Shown in pieces: positions 42,296 through 43,956 of a DNA stretch of 43,956 bases. Each line of letters starts with the position of its first letter. The first letter of the stretch is position 1. A program made the translations under genes and the position numbers. Source of the DNA: Lachnospiraceae bacterium (GTDB taxonomy: Bacteria > Bacillota > Clostridia > Lachnospirales > Lachnospiraceae); assembly GCA_030825115.1 (NCBI GenBank), contig JAPJQL010000030.1, positions 1 to 43,956 of the forward strand, written 5' to 3'. Under the pieces are notes generated by a model. The model saw only the letters and a list, made by a program, of their open reading frames with translations. It had not been told where the DNA came from and searched no databases.

Positions 42296-43798
42296 CTAGC
42301 TGATCTTACTTTCAAACTGCGTTGCGTGCTTCAGGATGATATCCTGGGTCGCCTCCTCCGCCCCCAGTTCTCCGGTGATCCTGCCGTCGCACATCACGAG
42401 AATCCTGTCGCTGATCCCCATGACCTCCGGCATCTCCGAAGAGACGAACATCACGCCGATCCCCTGCTGTTTCAGTTCGTTCATCAGGTTATAGATCTCC
42501 ACCTTCGCCGCCACGTCAATCCCTCTGGTCGGCTCGTCAAAGATGACCACCCGGGAGTTCCTCGCCAGCCATTTTCCCACTACGACCTTCTGCTGGTTTC
42601 CGCCTGACAAGCTTCCGGCATCCACCTCCGCGTTGGGCAGTTTGATCTTCAAAGAATCCACCGCCTTCTGCGTCATCTCATTTTCCTTTTTCCGGTTTAC
42701 TACTCCCAGCTTATTGCAGAGAATGTCCAGGTTTGGAAGGGCAATGTTGTCACGGATACTGAGCTTAGTGCACAGGCCGTCTCTCTTTCTGTCCTCCGGC
42801 GCAAGCACGATTCCGGCCTGTATGGAATCCTCCACGCTGTGGATAGCAACTTCCTTTCCATCCAGGAAAATCTGTCCGGACTCCTTCGGGTCGGCTCCAA
42901 AGATGGCTCTCGTCGTCTCCGTTCTGCCTGCTCCCATCAGCCCCGCGATTCCCACGATTTCCCCTTCATACAGTTCCAGATTGATATCCCTTACCATCCT
43001 CCCCGCATTCAGGTTCTTCACTTCCAGAATCTTCTTTCCTTTCTTGCACGCAACCCTGGGGAATTTTTCCTTAATCTCGCGCCCCACCATATGGGCGATG
43101 ATCTCATCCATGCGGTTCTGGTCAAAAACCATCGTCGTGATGTACTTTCCGTCGCGCATGATCGTCACCCGGTCCACGATGTGCTTTAACTCCTCCAAAC
43201 GGTGCGATATGTATACAATTCCGCAGCCTTCCTGTTTCAGCTTCTTTATGATGGCGAACAGGTCGTTGATCTCCTTGGAAGTCAGCGCCGAGGTCGGCTC
43301 ATCCATGATCAGCACCCTGGCATCCATCGACAGCGCCTTGGCAATCTCCACCATCTGCTGTTTCGATACGGCAAGGCTGCCAACCAGCGTCGTCGGATCG
43401 AGGTCGATGTTCATCCGTCCAAGGATCTCTGCCGCCGCCCGGTTCATCTCTTTTTCAGAGAGGATGAGTCCCTTTGTCCTCTCCCGCCCAAGGAAGATAT
43501 TCTCCGCCACGCTCAGATGCTGGCACATATTCAGTTCCTGATGGATGATGGCAATCCCCAGCTCCTTTGCCTTGTGGGTCGTCATATCCTTAATCTCCTG
43601 CCCAAATACCTCAACGGTTCCCTCGTCCCTGGTATATACGCCGCTGAGGATCTTCATAAGCGTCGATTTGCCCGCGCCGTTCTCACCCAGCAGCGCCATG
43701 ACTTCCCCGGATTTCAGATAAAACGAAACGTCATCCAGCGCCTTCACGCCCGGAAATGATTTCATCACATGTTCCATCCGCACAATATTTTCCTGCAT
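42296..43798 (-). CDS. Sugar ABC transporter ATPase, RbsA type
   Basis: 500 residues with two nucleotide-binding halves. Half one: Walker A LLGENGAGKST (37-47), signature LAVSKQQMVEIAKAL, Walker B VLIMDEPTSAL. Half two: degenerate P-loop AGLMGAGRTE, signature LSGGNQQKVVVGKWL and VVIFDEPTRGID, as usual in RbsA/MglA/FrcA ATPases. It is the first gene of the operon ATPase, permease, binding protein, ROK kinase, ManA. The upstream region has a -10 TATAAT and paired direct repeats. Confidence 0.95.
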   Translation of the reverse strand: MQENIVRMEHVMKSFPGVKALDDVSFYLKSGEVMALLGENGAGKSTLMKILSGVYTRDEGTVEVFGQEIKDMTTHKAKELGIAIIHQELNMCQHLSVAENIFLGRERTKGLILSEKEMNRAAAEILGRMNIDLDPTTLVGSLAVSKQQMVEIAKALSMDARVLIMDEPTSALTSKEINDLFAIIKKLKQEGCGIVYISHRLEELKHIVDRVTIMRDGKYITTMVFDQNRMDEIIAHMVGREIKEKFPRVACKKGKKILEVKNLNAGRMVRDINLELYEGEIVGIAGLMGAGRTETTRAIFGADPKESGQIFLDGKEVAIHSVEDSIQAGIVLAPEDRKRDGLCTKLSIRDNIALPNLDILCNKLGVVNRKKENEMTQKAVDSLKIKLPNAEVDAGSLSGGNQQKVVVGKWLARNSRVVIFDEPTRGIDVAAKVEIYNLMNELKQQGIGVMFVSSEMPEVMGISDRILVMCDGRITGELGAEEATQDIILKHATQFESKIS

Positions 43799-43851
43799 AA
43801 CCTCTCCCTCGTCTTCCCCGTAGACTCACTCTAATGTTCATTTCTGTTATT

Positions 43852-43917
43852 ATTATACAATCGGGGGATGAAAGGAACTAGGGGGGAATCTTTTGGATAT
43901 GGGGGACAATCTTTGGA
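43852..43917 (-). promoter_or_regulatory. Promoter and direct-repeat activator sites of sugar ABC operon
   Basis: Minus-strand -10 TATAAT (43857-43852) without a recognisable -35. Upstream of it are two similar direct repeats, GGGGGAATCTTTTGGA (43882-43897) and GGGGGACAATCTTTGGA (43901-43917) on the plus strand, about 20 nt apart, i.e. two helical turns. This is the layout of an activator-dependent promoter, such as one served by an AraC-type response regulator that could lie beyond the window. Confidence 0.55.
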
Positions 43918-43956
43918 GAATGCTCGTTGCGTCCGTCCGGGCGGGGCAAGGGGGAC
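43918..43956. other. Window edge, G-rich segment
   Basis: No gene is seen. The last 28 nt are G-rich (GGGCGGGGCAAGGGGGAC) and resemble the purine-rich 5' arms of the dyad repeats, particularly the start of copy B (GTCCGT...GGCGAGGGG). The partner arm, if any, is outside the window. Confidence 0.25.

Overview
The window reads as chromosomal DNA of an anaerobic Firmicute, most likely a gut Lachnospiraceae-type Clostridium. Supporting signs are the clostridial order FAD-oxidoreductase, cmk, ispH, rpsA; a single-chain PurL with its glutaminase domain; luxS; meso-diaminopimelate dehydrogenase; strong AGGAGG ribosome sites; lipoprotein binding proteins; and a YesM/YesN-type sensor-regulator pair beside carbohydrate genes. 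G+C is around half by eye. I saw no rRNA, tRNA, CRISPR array, phage gene or transposase. This is an annotation by reading alone; no database search was run.

Layout. 1-712: no gene, but two large dyad-symmetric repeats (A, B) and the rpsA terminator. 713-10408: minus-strand housekeeping genes: rpsA, ispH, cmk, an HI0933-type oxidoreductase, a two-domain polyphosphate:AMP phosphotransferase, an M28-like lipoprotein with substituted metal ligands, aspartokinase and a flavodoxin-like protein. 10472-17403: purL, a sigma-70-like protein lacking region 4, luxS, a discoidin-like protein and ddh. 17450-19190: an AAA-ATPase/PD-(D/E)XK gene that looks acquired. 19303-31905: a uronic-acid polysaccharide (probably glycosaminoglycan-like) locus, with binding protein, two permeases, GH88 hydrolase and heparinase II/III enzyme on the minus strand, divergent from a histidine kinase, an AraC-type response regulator and a second heparinase II/III-like enzyme. 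31946-32176: the third dyad repeat (C). 32279-37206: LysR regulator, cation/proton antiporter, nuclease-helicase fusion and a histidine-less HPr-like protein. 37242-43798: a minus-strand ribose/fructose-type ABC operon (ATPase, permease, a double-headed binding protein, a ROK kinase and ManA).

How the genes work together. In the polysaccharide locus, lyases make unsaturated oligosaccharides, the MalFG-type transporter imports them (its ATPase is not here), GH88 removes the unsaturated uronyl residue, and the divergent kinase/regulator pair probably senses the substrate. In the last operon a monosaccharide is imported, phosphorylated by the ROK kinase and passed to glycolysis by ManA.

The most striking signal is a family of three ~217-231 nt intergenic elements (91-307, 402-628, 31946-32176). 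Each folds end to end into one long imperfect hairpin. The outer arms differ completely in sequence between copies yet remain self-complementary. The tip keeps TGTTTGA...GAGTTT around a small stem whose bases change in compensating pairs (GC/GC, AT/AT, GAGCA/TGCTC), as expected for a kink-turn-like RNA motif. I do not recognise the family.
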